Below are positions 53,938 through 63,950 of a stretch of 64,000 nucleotides of DNA, one piece after another (position 1 is the stretch's first letter; every line of letters begins with the position of its first letter). The notes below the pieces were generated by a model. That model made no database searches. It was given only the letters and a program-made list of their open reading frames with translations, and was not told the origin of the DNA. Position numbers and translations under genes: made by a program. This stretch comes from an uncultured Bacteroides sp. GTDB taxonomy: Bacteria; Bacteroidota; Bacteroidia; Bacteroidales; UBA932. The DNA is taken from the NCBI GenBank assembly GCA_900546925.1, contig UREV01000001.1, positions 98,123 to 162,122 on the forward strand, in the 5' to 3' direction.

Positions 53938-53979
53938 GCGATTTTTAGGGAATTCGACCAAAGTATAAATAAAACTTAG

Positions 53980-53987
53980 TATATTTG
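53980..53987 (+). promoter_or_regulatory. -7 promoter box for guaB
   Basis: TATATTTG, 19 bases upstream of the guaB start. Confidence 0.65.
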
Positions 53988-54006
53988 CCAAAATATATAG
54001 TTCACA

Positions 54007-55479
54007 ATGCAGTTCGTAAATTCAGAAATTCTGGAAGGTCTTACCTTCGATGATGTTTTACTAGTACCTGCGCGCTCGGAAGTTCTCCCGAGAAGTGTAG
54101 ATGTTTCCACTAAATTTACAAGAGAGATTTCTCTCCACACTCCGATTGTGTCTTCTGCGATGGACACTGTAACTGAGGCTGATCTTGCTATCGCCATGGC
54201 TCGTTCCGGCGGTATAGGTGTCATCCACAAGAATATGACTATAGAGCAGCAGTGCGAACAGGTCAGGAGGGTGAAGAGAGCCGAAAACGGTATGATTTAT
54301 GATCCTGTTACTATCGGTCCTGAAGCTACCGTCGGTGATGCTCTTGCACTTATGGCTAAACAACATATCGGAGGTATTCCTGTTGTAGACAATGCCGGTA
54401 AGCTTATTGGCATCATTACTAATCGTGACCTTCGTTTCCAGGATAACAGGAAGTTGTCTATCTCGGAGGTGATGACTAAGGAAAATCTGATTACTGCCAA
54501 GAAAGGCATCAGCCTTGAGGAGGCTACTTGCATCCTCAGAAGCAGTAAGGTAGAGAAACTTCCGGTTGTGGATGATGACAATACACTTGTAGGCCTTATC
54601 ACTTACAAGGACCTTATGAAGATCAAGGATAATCCTATCGCTTCTAAGGACTCCAAGGGCCGTCTTCTTGTGGCTGCGGCTGTGGGTGTGAAGTCTGATA
54701 CTTTGGACAGAATCGAAATGTTGGTGAGCGCCGGTGCGGATGCGGTCGTTATCGATACTGCACATGGACATTCAGTAGGAGTGCTTGGTGTTATCGCCAA
54801 GGCTTGCGAGGCGTTCAAGAACAGAGATATACAGATTGTTGCGGGTAACGTCGCTACCGGAGAGGGTGCAAAAGCATTGGCAGATGCCGGTGTAAGCGCC
54901 GTGAAGGTGGGTATCGGACCTGGTTCCATTTGTACTACCAGAATCATCGCCGGTGTCGGTATGCCTCAGCTTACGGCAGTCATGTTGGCTTCCAAAGCTC
55001 TTGAGGGAACAGGTGTTCCTGTGATTGCTGACGGCGGTATCCGTTATTCAGGCGATATCGTCAAGGCTCTTGCGGCAGGTGCCAGCACCATTATGGCAGG
55101 TTCACTTTTCGCCGGAACTGAGGAGTCTCCGGGTGAGACTATCATCCTTAACGGAAGAAAGTTCAAGGCTTATCGTGGAATGGGTTCTCTCGAGGCTATG
55201 GAGCATGGTTCGAAAGACAGATATTTCCAGGATATGGAAGAGGATATCAAGAAGCTCGTTCCGGAAGGAATCGTGGCACAGGTTCCATTCAAGGGTACTG
55301 TTTCCGAAGTCGTTTATCAGCTTGTCGGCGGTCTCCGTTCAGGTATGGGATATGTGGGAGCTGCTAATATTCAGGAACTTCGTAAGGCTCAGTTTGTACG
55401 TATTACGAATGCCGGATTCCTGGAGAGTCACCCTCATGACGTGACTATTACCAAGGAGTCTCCTAATTATTCGAGATAA
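54007..55479 (+). CDS. guaB: IMP dehydrogenase
   Basis: The protein has 490 residues. It oxidises IMP to XMP, the committed step to GTP. Two CBS domains (about 95-205) interrupt the barrel. The catalytic loop [12 protein letters not shown] contains the active-site Cys near residue 305, followed by [18 protein letters not shown] and the flap [10 protein letters not shown]. It leads a run of four genes, the others being envelope chaperones. Codon use is restricted, and no copy of the oligomer occurs in it. Confidence 0.97.
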   Translation: MQFVNSEILEGLTFDDVLLVPARSEVLPRSVDVSTKFTREISLHTPIVSSAMDTVTEADLAIAMARSGGIGVIHKNMTIEQQCEQVRRVKRAENGMIYDPVTIGPEATVGDALALMAKQHIGGIPVVDNAGKLIGIITNRDLRFQDNRKLSISEVMTKENLITAKKGISLEEATCILRSSKVEKLPVVDDDNTLVGLITYKDLMKIKDNPIASKDSKGRLLVAAAVGVKSDTLDRIEMLVSAGADAVVIDTAHGHSVGVLGVIAKACEAFKNRDIQIVAGNVATGEGAKALADAGVSAVKVGIGPGSICTTRIIAGVGMPQLTAVMLASKALEGTGVPVIADGGIRYSGDIVKALAAGASTIMAGSLFAGTEESPGETIILNGRKFKAYRGMGSLEAMEHGSKDRYFQDMEEDIKKLVPEGIVAQVPFKGTVSEVVYQLVGGLRSGMGYVGAANIQELRKAQFVRITNAGFLESHPHDVTITKESPNYSR

Positions 55480-55480
55480 A

Positions 55481-56353
55481 TTGAGGCAGAACAAAGTCAG
55501 AAATATCCTGACCTTAGGGTTATGTGTAATCGTCTTGCAGGCGCTTGATTCGTGCAAGGCGATTACATCATTTGTACATGATGGCCAAGTCATAGCAAAA
55601 GTGGGCAGCCATAAGTTGTATGAAACGGATATTGAAGATTATATTCCTAATTCCGCATCGCCGGAGGACAGCACCCGTCTTGCTTTGCAATACATTAACA
55701 GTTGGGCATCTGAGATGGTGTTCATAGATGTCGCAGAGAAAGAATTGTCCAAGAACGAAAAGAATGTGGAGAAGGAACTGGAGGATTACAGAAGGTCTCT
55801 TCTGAAATACAGGTATGAGCAGAAATTCATAAATCAGAGATTGGACACGGCAGTGACCATGGCTCAGATCGAGAAGTATTATGATGACCATATCGAAAAT
55901 TTCAAGCTTCAGATTCCGATAGCGAAAGCCAGATTCATGAGCATTTCTGCGGATTCTCCGAATCTGGCGGTGATCAAGAAGAAGATGTCTTCTTCCAAGA
56001 CTGCGGATAAGATAGAAGCGGATAGCATGGCCTTGTATTCAGCGATAAAATATACTGATTTCGGAAACAGGTGGGTGGATATGGTCAGACTCTCCAGAGA
56101 GTTCGGAACTGATTATGGTTCACTGCTTGCCGTTATGAAAAACGGGGTGGTTGAACTCCCTGACAATAAGGGAACTCTAAATATCGCTTTCATCTCTGAA
56201 ATGAAGAGGGCCGGAGAAACAGGTCCTGTGGAGTTTTATCGTGAAAGGATAAAAGATATAATCCTCGGAACAAGAAAACAAGCATTGCTCTCCGGTTTGG
56301 AACGGGACTTGATAGAGAATGCGCGCAACCAAGAAAATTTCGTGATTTATTAG
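55481..56353 (+). CDS. PpiC/SurA-like periplasmic lipoprotein
   Basis: About 290 residues. The start is TTG at 55481, one base after the guaB stop; no ATG lies nearby, and the lipobox (LQALDSC, Cys about residue 25) fixes the N-terminus. The middle is a helical SurA-N-like region (DIEDYIPNSASPEDSTRLALQYINSW). I see no complete parvulin domain. It looks like one of the paired periplasmic chaperones upstream of surA in Bacteroidota. It probably helps outer-membrane proteins fold. Confidence 0.65.
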   Translation: MRQNKVRNILTLGLCVIVLQALDSCKAITSFVHDGQVIAKVGSHKLYETDIEDYIPNSASPEDSTRLALQYINSWASEMVFIDVAEKELSKNEKNVEKELEDYRRSLLKYRYEQKFINQRLDTAVTMAQIEKYYDDHIENFKLQIPIAKARFMSISADSPNLAVIKKKMSSSKTADKIEADSMALYSAIKYTDFGNRWVDMVRLSREFGTDYGSLLAVMKNGVVELPDNKGTLNIAFISEMKRAGETGPVEFYRERIKDIILGTRKQALLSGLERDLIENARNQENFVIY

Positions 56354-56360
56354 AACATCG

Positions 56361-57764
56361 ATGTATATGAAAAATATTCTGAAACTGACTCTTGCCATAG
56401 CGGCTGTAATGTTACCATTGTGCGGTTCCGCGCAGGTTTATCCTGGTGGACTTGTTGATAAGACTGTAGCCGTGGTCGGAAATGAGATGATATCATTGTC
56501 CCAGCTGGAACAAGAGATTTTGTATATGCGCATGCAGGGAATGTTTTCAGACAAGAATATGCGTTGCGAGCAGTTGGAGAGAATGCTTGAGTCCAAACTT
56601 TTTCTCATGCAGGCCCGTGTCGACTCTTTGTCGGTGAATCAGGAGATGGTGAACAGCTCATTGGCTCAGCGTATGGATCAGGTGAGGACAAATTTCGGAG
56701 GGGATGAGGCAGTTGAGAATTTCTATGGAAAGCCGTTGTACAAACTTCGTCAGGAGTGGAGACAACAGCTTGAAGATATGACACTTACACAGCAGATGCA
56801 GTCTCAGATCGCGTCCAAGATTCCGGAACTGACTCCGCAGGATGTGAAAGACTATATAAAGAATACTGATCCTGAGGACCTGCCGATGGTTCCGATCAAG
56901 TATCAGCTCAGTCAGATTTGTATCTATCCGGACCGCGAGGCTGCAAACTTGGCTGTGAAAGAGAAATTGCTCAGCATAAGAGAGAGAATCATAAACGGTG
57001 AGAAGTTCAGTACTCTTGCGAGAATCTATTCTGAAGATCCGGGTAGCGCAAGAAAGGGTGGAGAACTCGGAATGGCATCCAAGTCCATTTTCTGGCCTGC
57101 TTTCTCTGACGCGGCCATGTCACTTAAGCCGGGTGTGATTTCGCAGATTGTCGAGACCCCTGACGGATTCCATATCATCGAAGTCATTGACAAGAAAGGA
57201 GATATGTTCAACGCCCGCCATATCCTCATCAAACCTCAGTACACCGAGCAGGATAAGGAAAAGGCATTCAAGACGTTGGACTCCCTGAAAACAGAAATTC
57301 ACAATAATGCCGTGACTTTCTCATTGGCAGCGAAATTCTACTCTCAGGATGCGGCGACGAAGACCAACGGCGGTCAGATGGCTGACCCGAACACGGGTTC
57401 TTCATATTTCGAAATCGACCAGTTGAAACCTGAGGATTATGCCGCTATCAAGAATCTCAAGGAGGGTGAGATTTCCGAGCCTGTAGAGTCTAAGGACAAT
57501 GAAGGCCGTGACGGAAATACTGTTTATAAGATTATCCGTGTGGATAAGATTATCCCTGCACATCCGGCTTCGTTCGAAAATGATTACAGCACCATGCTTG
57601 AAGAGGCCAAGATGAAGAAACAGACCGAGGCCATAGACGAATTCATTGACAGTAAGATAAAAACGACATATATCACGATCGATCCGATTTTTAAAGATTG
57701 TGATTTTTCCCGCGAAGGTTGGAATACTATTGTGAGACAGGACGCGAGGTTAGCGGGTAAATAA
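56361..57764 (+). CDS. surA: SurA-like peptidyl-prolyl isomerase/chaperone
   Basis: The protein has 467 residues; ATG at 56361 or 56367. A signal peptide ends near GSAQ. The N-terminal chaperone region (VGNEMISLSQLEQEILYMRMQG) is followed by a parvulin domain (about 175-275: QICIYPDREAANLAVKEKL, FSTLARIYSEDPGSARKGGELG) and a second parvulin-like domain (about 285-400: ARHILIKPQYTEQDKEKA). This domain order is that of SurA, the periplasmic chaperone for outer-membrane proteins. It starts 7 bases after the preceding gene. Confidence 0.9.
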   Translation: MYMKNILKLTLAIAAVMLPLCGSAQVYPGGLVDKTVAVVGNEMISLSQLEQEILYMRMQGMFSDKNMRCEQLERMLESKLFLMQARVDSLSVNQEMVNSSLAQRMDQVRTNFGGDEAVENFYGKPLYKLRQEWRQQLEDMTLTQQMQSQIASKIPELTPQDVKDYIKNTDPEDLPMVPIKYQLSQICIYPDREAANLAVKEKLLSIRERIINGEKFSTLARIYSEDPGSARKGGELGMASKSIFWPAFSDAAMSLKPGVISQIVETPDGFHIIEVIDKKGDMFNARHILIKPQYTEQDKEKAFKTLDSLKTEIHNNAVTFSLAAKFYSQDAATKTNGGQMADPNTGSSYFEIDQLKPEDYAAIKNLKEGEISEPVESKDNEGRDGNTVYKIIRVDKIIPAHPASFENDYSTMLEEAKMKKQTEAIDEFIDSKIKTTYITIDPIFKDCDFSREGWNTIVRQDARLAGK

Positions 57765-57778
57765 TAAATTTTTAAGAT

Positions 57779-60487
57779 ATGACATTTCGCAGAATACTTG
57801 TAGCGATATCAGTTTTTCTGTTGACTATAATCCGCCTGAATGCCCAAGAAAAGAGCAGTCAGGTGGATTCTCTTGTGCGTCTGCTCAGTGCACAGTCGAT
57901 GGAATTGATTGAAAAAGACGGAGTTGACTATAGAAAAGTTACCGGACCTGCAAGGTTTCTGCATAATGATACCTACCTTATCTGCGACACTGCTCTGTGG
58001 AATGTGAACACTAATGAAATCTTCGCCATAAGCAATGTGAAGATTCTTCAGGACCAGACTGTGCTTACCGGAGACCGCCTCACATATTACGTGGACAGGG
58101 ATTTGGCGGAATTTCGCGGTTCACTGGTGCAACTTGAGGACAAGGACCATAATATACTTAGAACCGAGTACTTGGATTACAACACGAGGGACAGTGTCGC
58201 CGTCTTCTTCAACGGCGGTTCCATGAAGGATAAGGAAGGTCAGATCATAGAGAGCAAGAGCGGTACGTATGACTCTAAGACTAAGCTGTTTACGTTTATA
58301 GACGACGTGAATATGTTCACCGATTCCATATTTGTGAAATCCACGACTATGGAATACAATGCTTCGACGAACAAGGCGACTTTCGGCTATGCCACCGATG
58401 CCTGGCATGATGACAACATGTTGTCTTCCAATGCCGGATGGTATGACCGCAATAAAGAAATATTCCTCTTCAACAAATCTGTCCACGGCATGAGCGACAC
58501 TCAGGAAGGCTGGGCCGATTCGCTTTTTTATTTCAGGAACACGAAGGATATAGAGTTGCTTGGCAACGCGCAAGTGACTGATACTACGCGAGATATGTCG
58601 GCTCTCGCCGGGAAGATGCATTACACCGACTCGCTCTCCCAGCTGAAAATGACCAGGAAGCCCGCTGTCATCGGTGTGGTAAAAGAGAAAGAATCCGCGC
58701 CCGATACCGTCTATTTCGGTGCCGACACCCTCATCGCCAGGATGCAGATGATGTTTCAGGTCAATGCTGCCGAGCAGGCGAATTCGAAGGCTCGTGTAGA
58801 GGCTTTGTCCACCGATGCTGTGCAGTCATATCGTCAGCGCGCAGCTAAAGAGGCGGCTGAGGCAGCAGCCAAGGCGGCGGAGAATGATCCTAATCGTCCT
58901 AAGCCTAAGAAAGGTGCCAAGAAGTCTGAAACTGCTGAGGCTTCAGATGCGGATGTTGATGTCGCATCTGGAAAGGCCGACGAGATTCCGCTCGGGAAGC
59001 CTGAGGCGGCGTCCAAGTCTGCGGCGATTAAACCTGCAGATATTTCGCAAGACGCTGACACTGTTGTGGTTAAGTCTGATTCTGTGTCAGTGGCGACCGA
59101 TTCGCTCTCTATGGCCGCAGACTCATTGTCCATGCCGACGGATTCATTGTCAGTACCAGCAGATTCTCTTGCAGTGGGGACAGATTCATTGGCAGTGAAC
59201 AACGACTCGACCAAGGTGAACTTCATTACAGCCCTCAAGAATGTGAAAATTTTCAAGAGTGATTTCCAGATAGCCTGTGACTCGTTGGAATACAGCGGTT
59301 TGGACTCTCTCGTAAGACTATATCAGAAGCCTCTGGTGTGGAACGAAGGAAGACGACAGTATTCTGCCGACAGCCTCTATGCCGTGATAAGAAATAACTC
59401 CCTCCAGAAGGCGAGTCTCATGTCGAATGCCTTCATAATCGTTCAGGAGGACTCTCTCTGTTTCGACCAGATCCGCGCGGCTGAGATGCTGGCATATTTC
59501 GACACCACAGGTGCGCTTACCCGTTTCGATGCCCTCGGTGATGCCAATGCCGTGTTCTATCTTCAGGAGGACAGTGTTTACGCGACGGTGAACAAGAGCG
59601 AGGCCAAGATGCTTTATGCGACGTTCAAGGATGGCGATCTCGACCGTGTCTATTATTTCGATACTGCCAAGAATGATGGTTATCCGGTGGCCCAGATGAC
59701 GCGCGAGGAGCGTGTGCTCAAGGGTTTCAACTGGCTTCCGGACAAGCGCCCGCGCGGCAAGAGCGACATTACCCCATTGACTGTCAGGCCTTCCGAGCGC
59801 AGAAAGTACGCTGCCAGACCAAGGACCGTTTTCACCTTTACTGACAAGTATTTCCCAGGATATATGTCCGGCGTCTACAAGAAGATCGAGAAGGACAAGG
59901 CAGAAAAGGCGAAGCGCGAGGCTGCCCGCAAGGAGGCTGAGGCGTTAAAGGCCAATGCAGATTCTACGGGTATTGTCAATGCCGTCGATTCGTTGTCTCA
60001 GGCATTGCCTCAGGTGGATTCTTTGAACAAAGTGACCTCACCTGTAGATTCGCTGTCTTCTGTAACTGATTCATTATCAAACAATGCAGCAGCCAAAGAT
60101 ACATTGGCATTGACCCAAACCGACCCGAAAGAAGCTGCCCGACAGGCAAAACTTGCGGCCCGGCAGGCGAAGATAGCTGCGCGCGAGGCGAAATGGGCGA
60201 GGTTGGATAGCCTGGATGCGGCGAAAGCTCAGGCGAAGGCCGACAAGAAGGCGGCGAAGTTGCGCCAGAAGAAGCTCAAGTCTTATCTGAAGATGCTGGA
60301 TCAGCAGAAGGTGGATGATGCGCGTCTGGAAAAGTACAAGGCGGTGTATCTGAAACAGAAGGAGCGTGAGGATCGGAAAGCTGCGTCGAAAGCTGCCCGT
60401 GCTGCTGAAGCTGCGGCTCGTGAGGCGGCGAAGAAGGCTATGCGTGGTGCGCAAGATGCTCAGACAGAGGAAGTTGATACAGATTAG
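57779..60487 (+). CDS. OstA/LptA-like periplasmic protein with repetitive and basic tail
   Basis: The protein has 902 residues with a signal peptide. The first about 330 residues carry OstA/LptA-type beta repeats (DTYLICDTALWNVNTNEIFAISNVKILQD, TYYVDRDLAEFRGS, YDSKTKLFTFIDDV), the fold that carries lipopolysaccharide. A second OstA-like block spans about 480-690 (FQIACDSLEYSGLDSLVRLYQKP). Between them is an acidic low-complexity region with eight DSL[SA] repeats (about 430-480). The last 200 residues are Lys/Ala-rich coiled coil (KAAKLRQKKLKSYLK). It follows two OMP chaperones, which fits LPS transport, but it is far longer than LptA. Confidence 0.75.
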   Translation: MTFRRILVAISVFLLTIIRLNAQEKSSQVDSLVRLLSAQSMELIEKDGVDYRKVTGPARFLHNDTYLICDTALWNVNTNEIFAISNVKILQDQTVLTGDRLTYYVDRDLAEFRGSLVQLEDKDHNILRTEYLDYNTRDSVAVFFNGGSMKDKEGQIIESKSGTYDSKTKLFTFIDDVNMFTDSIFVKSTTMEYNASTNKATFGYATDAWHDDNMLSSNAGWYDRNKEIFLFNKSVHGMSDTQEGWADSLFYFRNTKDIELLGNAQVTDTTRDMSALAGKMHYTDSLSQLKMTRKPAVIGVVKEKESAPDTVYFGADTLIARMQMMFQVNAAEQANSKARVEALSTDAVQSYRQRAAKEAAEAAAKAAENDPNRPKPKKGAKKSETAEASDADVDVASGKADEIPLGKPEAASKSAAIKPADISQDADTVVVKSDSVSVATDSLSMAADSLSMPTDSLSVPADSLAVGTDSLAVNNDSTKVNFITALKNVKIFKSDFQIACDSLEYSGLDSLVRLYQKPLVWNEGRRQYSADSLYAVIRNNSLQKASLMSNAFIIVQEDSLCFDQIRAAEMLAYFDTTGALTRFDALGDANAVFYLQEDSVYATVNKSEAKMLYATFKDGDLDRVYYFDTAKNDGYPVAQMTREERVLKGFNWLPDKRPRGKSDITPLTVRPSERRKYAARPRTVFTFTDKYFPGYMSGVYKKIEKDKAEKAKREAARKEAEALKANADSTGIVNAVDSLSQALPQVDSLNKVTSPVDSLSSVTDSLSNNAAAKDTLALTQTDPKEAARQAKLAARQAKIAAREAKWARLDSLDAAKAQAKADKKAAKLRQKKLKSYLKMLDQQKVDDARLEKYKAVYLKQKEREDRKAASKAARAAEAAAREAAKKAMRGAQDAQTEEVDTD

Positions 60488-60535
60488 TCTCTGGTGGTTC
60501 ATCTTATATGTGTTAGCATCGCATCTGTATTATGA

Positions 60536-60577
60536 TAAAAAAGCAGGGATGACTGTGATGGTTATCCCTGCTTTTTA
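60536..60577. terminator. bidirectional terminator between the OstA-like gene and pepT
   Basis: AAAAAGCAGGGAT pairs with ATCCCTGCTTTTT (GCAGGGATGAC with GTTATCCCTGC), with A on one side and T on the other, so it can end both convergent genes. Confidence 0.85.
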
Positions 60578-60595
60578 TATATAGCATTTTATGGT

Positions 60596-61816
60596 CTATT
60601 CAGCGTAAAGCTTGATGATATTCAATACCACCTGAGATGCTTTTTCGATGTTCTCCAGGGTAGCGAACTCCATCTTTCCGTGGAAATTCAGTCCGCCGGC
60701 GAAAATGTTCGGACATGGAAGTCCCTTGAATGAGAGGTTTGCTCCGTCGGTGCCACCGCGGATTGGCTGAATCTTTGGTTTGATGTCGGCCATTTCCATG
60801 GCTTTGATTGCTTTCTCCACTATGAAATAGTAAGGCTCCACCTGCTCGCGCATATTGTAGTACTGGTCTTTAACTTCCAGAGTAGCAGTGCCTTCGCCAT
60901 ATTTCATATTAATGAAATCCACGCATTTGCGGATAAGCTCTTTCTTGTCCTCGAACTTTTTCCTGTCATGGTCGCGGATGATGTAGCCGAAATCAGCCTC
61001 CTCCACAGTTCCGTTGAAACTGATGATGTGGAAGAATCCGTCATAACCTTCTGTGAGCTCAGGACGCTGGCCTACAGGAAGCAAGTCATTTAACTCCATA
61101 CCGATAATGATGGCGTTCTTCATCTTGTCCTTCGCATAGCCGGGATGAACATTACGTCCCTGGATATGAATCTTGGCTGAAGCAGCGTTGAAATTCTCGA
61201 ATTCCAATTCTCCGATTTCTCCTCCGTCCATGGTGTATGCGTAGTCTGCGCCGAATCTCTTCACGTCGAATTTTACGACTCCGCGTCCGATTTCCTCGTC
61301 AGGAGTGAATCCGATCTTGATTTCACCGTGCTTGAATTCAGGATGTTCTACGATATATTGAACTGCGTTCATGATTTCCGCCACACCGGCCTTGTCGTCT
61401 GCGCCGAGGAGGGTAGTACCGTCGGTTGTGATCAATGTCTCTCCTTTGTGGTTCAGCAGTTCAGGGAATTCTGACGGTTTAAGTGCGAGTCCAGGCATAC
61501 CTTTGAGTTCGATATCCCCACCATCATAGTTGCTGATAATCTGAGGTTTGACATCTTTTCCAGATGCGTCAGGAGAAGTATCCACGTGAGCGATAAAACC
61601 GATTGCAGGTACTTTTTTGTCAATGTTGGAAGGTATTGTACCCATAACATAGCCATACTCGTCGAGTGTGGCTTCTACTCCCATATCATTCAGTTCTTTG
61701 CAAAGCAATTTCAGCAAGTCCAGCTCTTTTGCTGCACTTGGCTGTGATTCTGAGTTCTCGTCAGACTGTGTGTCGATGGAGACGTATCTCAGGAATCTGT
61801 CAAGTATTTTTTCCAT
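60596..61816 (-). CDS. pepT: peptidase T (tripeptidase)
   Basis: The protein has 406 residues. M20-family metal motifs are present: [18 protein letters not shown] near residue 75 (first His-Asp), [14 protein letters not shown] near 138 and [12 protein letters not shown] near 172, then the substrate-binding [15 protein letters not shown]. It removes the N-terminal residue of tripeptides in the cytoplasm. It lies 14 bases downstream of an oligopeptide transporter gene, so transport and cleavage of peptides are encoded together. Confidence 0.95.
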   Translation of the reverse strand: MEKILDRFLRYVSIDTQSDENSESQPSAAKELDLLKLLCKELNDMGVEATLDEYGYVMGTIPSNIDKKVPAIGFIAHVDTSPDASGKDVKPQIISNYDGGDIELKGMPGLALKPSEFPELLNHKGETLITTDGTTLLGADDKAGVAEIMNAVQYIVEHPEFKHGEIKIGFTPDEEIGRGVVKFDVKRFGADYAYTMDGGEIGELEFENFNAASAKIHIQGRNVHPGYAKDKMKNAIIIGMELNDLLPVGQRPELTEGYDGFFHIISFNGTVEEADFGYIIRDHDRKKFEDKKELIRKCVDFINMKYGEGTATLEVKDQYYNMREQVEPYYFIVEKAIKAMEMADIKPKIQPIRGGTDGANLSFKGLPCPNIFAGGLNFHGKMEFATLENIEKASQVVLNIIKLYAE

Positions 61817-61829
61817 ATAATATTATGTG

Positions 61830-63812
61830 TTATGCGTTTTTGTCAGTTTTGATTTTCATCGCTGCTCCGGTGATAAAAGCTATGATGGCGATATAAGGCA
61901 GGATAGCAATCGCTTCTCCGTAAGCAGCTTGCCACTCGGTCATGTACATATCGACGTTTGCGAACTTGAGAATCGCACTGACGACTCCCATGAGTGCGCC
62001 GCCGGCGATGAATCCGGATGCGATGAGAGTACCCTTCTCCTGTCTTGCAGCATTGACCTTCTCATCACTGCTTCTCGTGCTGACGAACCATGAAATCGCG
62101 CCGCCGACGAGCAGAGGAAGGTTCAGATCGATAGGAATGAACATTCCGAGAGCGAATGCAAGTGCAGGTATCTTGCACATTGTCAATACTATAGCTATCA
62201 ATGCGCCGATTCCGTAGAGTATCCAAGGGGCTCCGCCACCATTCATCAATGGCTGGATGACAGCTGCCATGGCATTGGCCTGAGGTGCTACCAGAGCATT
62301 GTCTCCGGTAAATCCGAAGGTCTTGTTCAGCACAAGCATTACTCCGCAGACGGTTGCGGCTGCGACAGCGACACCGGCGAACTTCCAGATTTCCTGCTTC
62401 TTAGGAGATGAACCAATCCAGTAACCGATCTTGAGGTCGGTCACGAAAGAACCCGCGACAGAAAGTGCTGTGCAGACGACTCCGCCGATGACGAGGGCTG
62501 CCGCCATACCGACATTGCCTTTCAGGCCCACCGCTACCAGAATGAGGGAGGCTATGATCAATGTCATCAAGGTCATTCCGCTGACAGGGTTCGATCCGAC
62601 GATTGCGATGGCATTGGCCGCAACTGTGGTGAAGAGGAAAGAGATGATACCGACTATAAGAACACCTATCAATGCCTGCCAGATGTTTTCAACGACTCCT
62701 CCGAAAGCGAAGAACGCAAACACGGCCAAGAGGGTGATGATAATACCGAAAACGATGATTTTCATGGATATATCCTCATCTGTCCTATCTATATTAGTCT
62801 CCCTCTGGCCCGGTTTTTTGGAAAACTCTCCAGCCGCGAGGCTTACGGCAGACTTGATCACTCCGAAGGATTTGATGATTCCGATGATGCCGGCGGTAGC
62901 GATGCCTCCGATTCCGATGTGGCGCGCGTAGTTGCGGAAAATTTCGTCCGCGGACATGTCACCGATTGTCTGGGTGATACCGGAATTCATAAGGTCAATG
63001 ACTTGTCCGCCCCAGAGAACGTTCATCAAAGGGATGATGACTAGCCATACCAAGAAGCTTCCGCAGCATATGATGAATGCGTATTTCAGACCGACAATAT
63101 AGCCGAGACCGAGGACAGCTGCACCTGTGTTGAGTTTCAATACGACTTTAGCTTTGTCTGCCACGTACTGTCCTGCGTGCATCACTGTCGTGGTTATCGT
63201 TTCGCTCCAAGCTCCGAATGTCGCGATGATGAAATCGTAAAGTCCGCCGACCAGGCCACTTAGGATCAATGTCTTTGCGTTGCTTCCTCCTCCTTCGCCG
63301 CTTACGAGGACCTGAGTTGTGGCTGTGGCTTCAGGGAATGGATATTTTCCATGCATTTCCTTTACGAAATACTTTCTGAACGGAATCAGGAACAGAATTC
63401 CGAGGATTCCTCCGAGTAATGAAGAGAGGAACATCTGCATGAAATTCACTTCTACACCTAGTATATATATAGCAGGGAGAGTGAATATAGCTCCGGCCAC
63501 TACTGCTCCGGAGCATCCTCCGATAGACTGAATGATGACGTTTTGTCCAAGTCCTCCTTTCTTTCCGAGTGCGCCGGTCAGACCTACTGCTATAATGGCG
63601 ATAGGTATGGCAGCCTCGAATACTTGTCCAACCTTAAGTCCCAAGTAAGCTGCGGCTGCTGAAAACAAGATTACCATCAGCAGACCTACGCATACTGAGT
63701 ATGGGGTTACTTCGGGATAATTTTTCTGTGGACTCAGGAGTGGTTGGTATTTTTCTCCTGGTTTGAGCTCTCTCTGCGCATTCTCCGGCAGGGATGTTCT
63801 GTTCTCCTCCAT
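61830..63812 (-). CDS. OPT-family oligopeptide/metal-chelate transporter
   Basis: The protein has 660 residues with about 14-16 membrane segments. Family marks are YPEVTPYSVCVGLLMVILFSAAAAYLGLKVGQVFEAAIPIAI at the N-terminus, KGGLGQNVIIQSIGG, and FPEATATTQVLVSGEGGGSNA. Bacterial OPT proteins import oligopeptides or metal chelates by proton symport. It is upstream of pepT in the same direction, which supports peptide uptake. Oligomer copies at 62050 and 62992. Confidence 0.92.
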   Translation of the reverse strand: MEENRTSLPENAQRELKPGEKYQPLLSPQKNYPEVTPYSVCVGLLMVILFSAAAAYLGLKVGQVFEAAIPIAIIAVGLTGALGKKGGLGQNVIIQSIGGCSGAVVAGAIFTLPAIYILGVEVNFMQMFLSSLLGGILGILFLIPFRKYFVKEMHGKYPFPEATATTQVLVSGEGGGSNAKTLILSGLVGGLYDFIIATFGAWSETITTTVMHAGQYVADKAKVVLKLNTGAAVLGLGYIVGLKYAFIICCGSFLVWLVIIPLMNVLWGGQVIDLMNSGITQTIGDMSADEIFRNYARHIGIGGIATAGIIGIIKSFGVIKSAVSLAAGEFSKKPGQRETNIDRTDEDISMKIIVFGIIITLLAVFAFFAFGGVVENIWQALIGVLIVGIISFLFTTVAANAIAIVGSNPVSGMTLMTLIIASLILVAVGLKGNVGMAAALVIGGVVCTALSVAGSFVTDLKIGYWIGSSPKKQEIWKFAGVAVAAATVCGVMLVLNKTFGFTGDNALVAPQANAMAAVIQPLMNGGGAPWILYGIGALIAIVLTMCKIPALAFALGMFIPIDLNLPLLVGGAISWFVSTRSSDEKVNAARQEKGTLIASGFIAGGALMGVVSAILKFANVDMYMTEWQAAYGEAIAILPYIAIIAFITGAAMKIKTDKNA

Positions 63813-63904
63813 ATAAAATATAGTCGTTTAGTATTAGTAATCGTCCAATGTCAGCAAAATCTGCCGAATTTTGTCATTGGCCGCTTATTGCTTGTCACAT
63901 TTTA

Positions 63905-63912
63905 CAAATATA
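63905..63912 (-). promoter_or_regulatory. -7 promoter box for the OPT-pepT operon
   Basis: TATATTTG on the minus strand, 92 bases upstream of the OPT start. The intervening leader contains no recognised element. Confidence 0.55.
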
Positions 63913-63950
63913 GGAAAAATAGGTAAAATTTGGTCTATTTAGCTCTTTAA

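Larger units (their letters stand above)
858..62999. repeat. dispersed oligomer AGGTCAATGC (core GGTCAATG)
   Basis: Exact AGGTCAATGC, either strand, at 858, 4479, 8749, 12192, 14748, 21732, 27987, 30478, 34098, 35052, 37681, 40889, 49341, 50699, 52981, 58758 and 62050. The core GGTCAATG adds copies near 2883, 2979, 10735, 11153, 13318, 24166, 24321, 28521, 32662, 33143, 36458, 36591, 43365, 50383, 60110 and 62992. It appears in all reading frames, encoding VNA, ALT, IDL and others, on either strand of genes. See the first finding. Confidence 0.8.

Noticed and set aside
858..62999. The dispersed oligomer as a KOPS-type (FtsK-orienting) polar sequence
   Set aside because: Orientation is nearly balanced over 64 kb (about 19 to 14), whereas KOPS are strongly skewed on each chromosome arm. 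A window straddling dif could hide this, so it is only provisionally set aside.
858..62999. The oligomer as pure codon-pair bias
   Set aside because: Copies occur in all frames (VNA, ALT, IDL, SMP, GQC), on both strands of genes, and one is intergenic. The related string GCATTGGC also seems frequent, so part of the signal could still be codon-driven; a proper count is needed.
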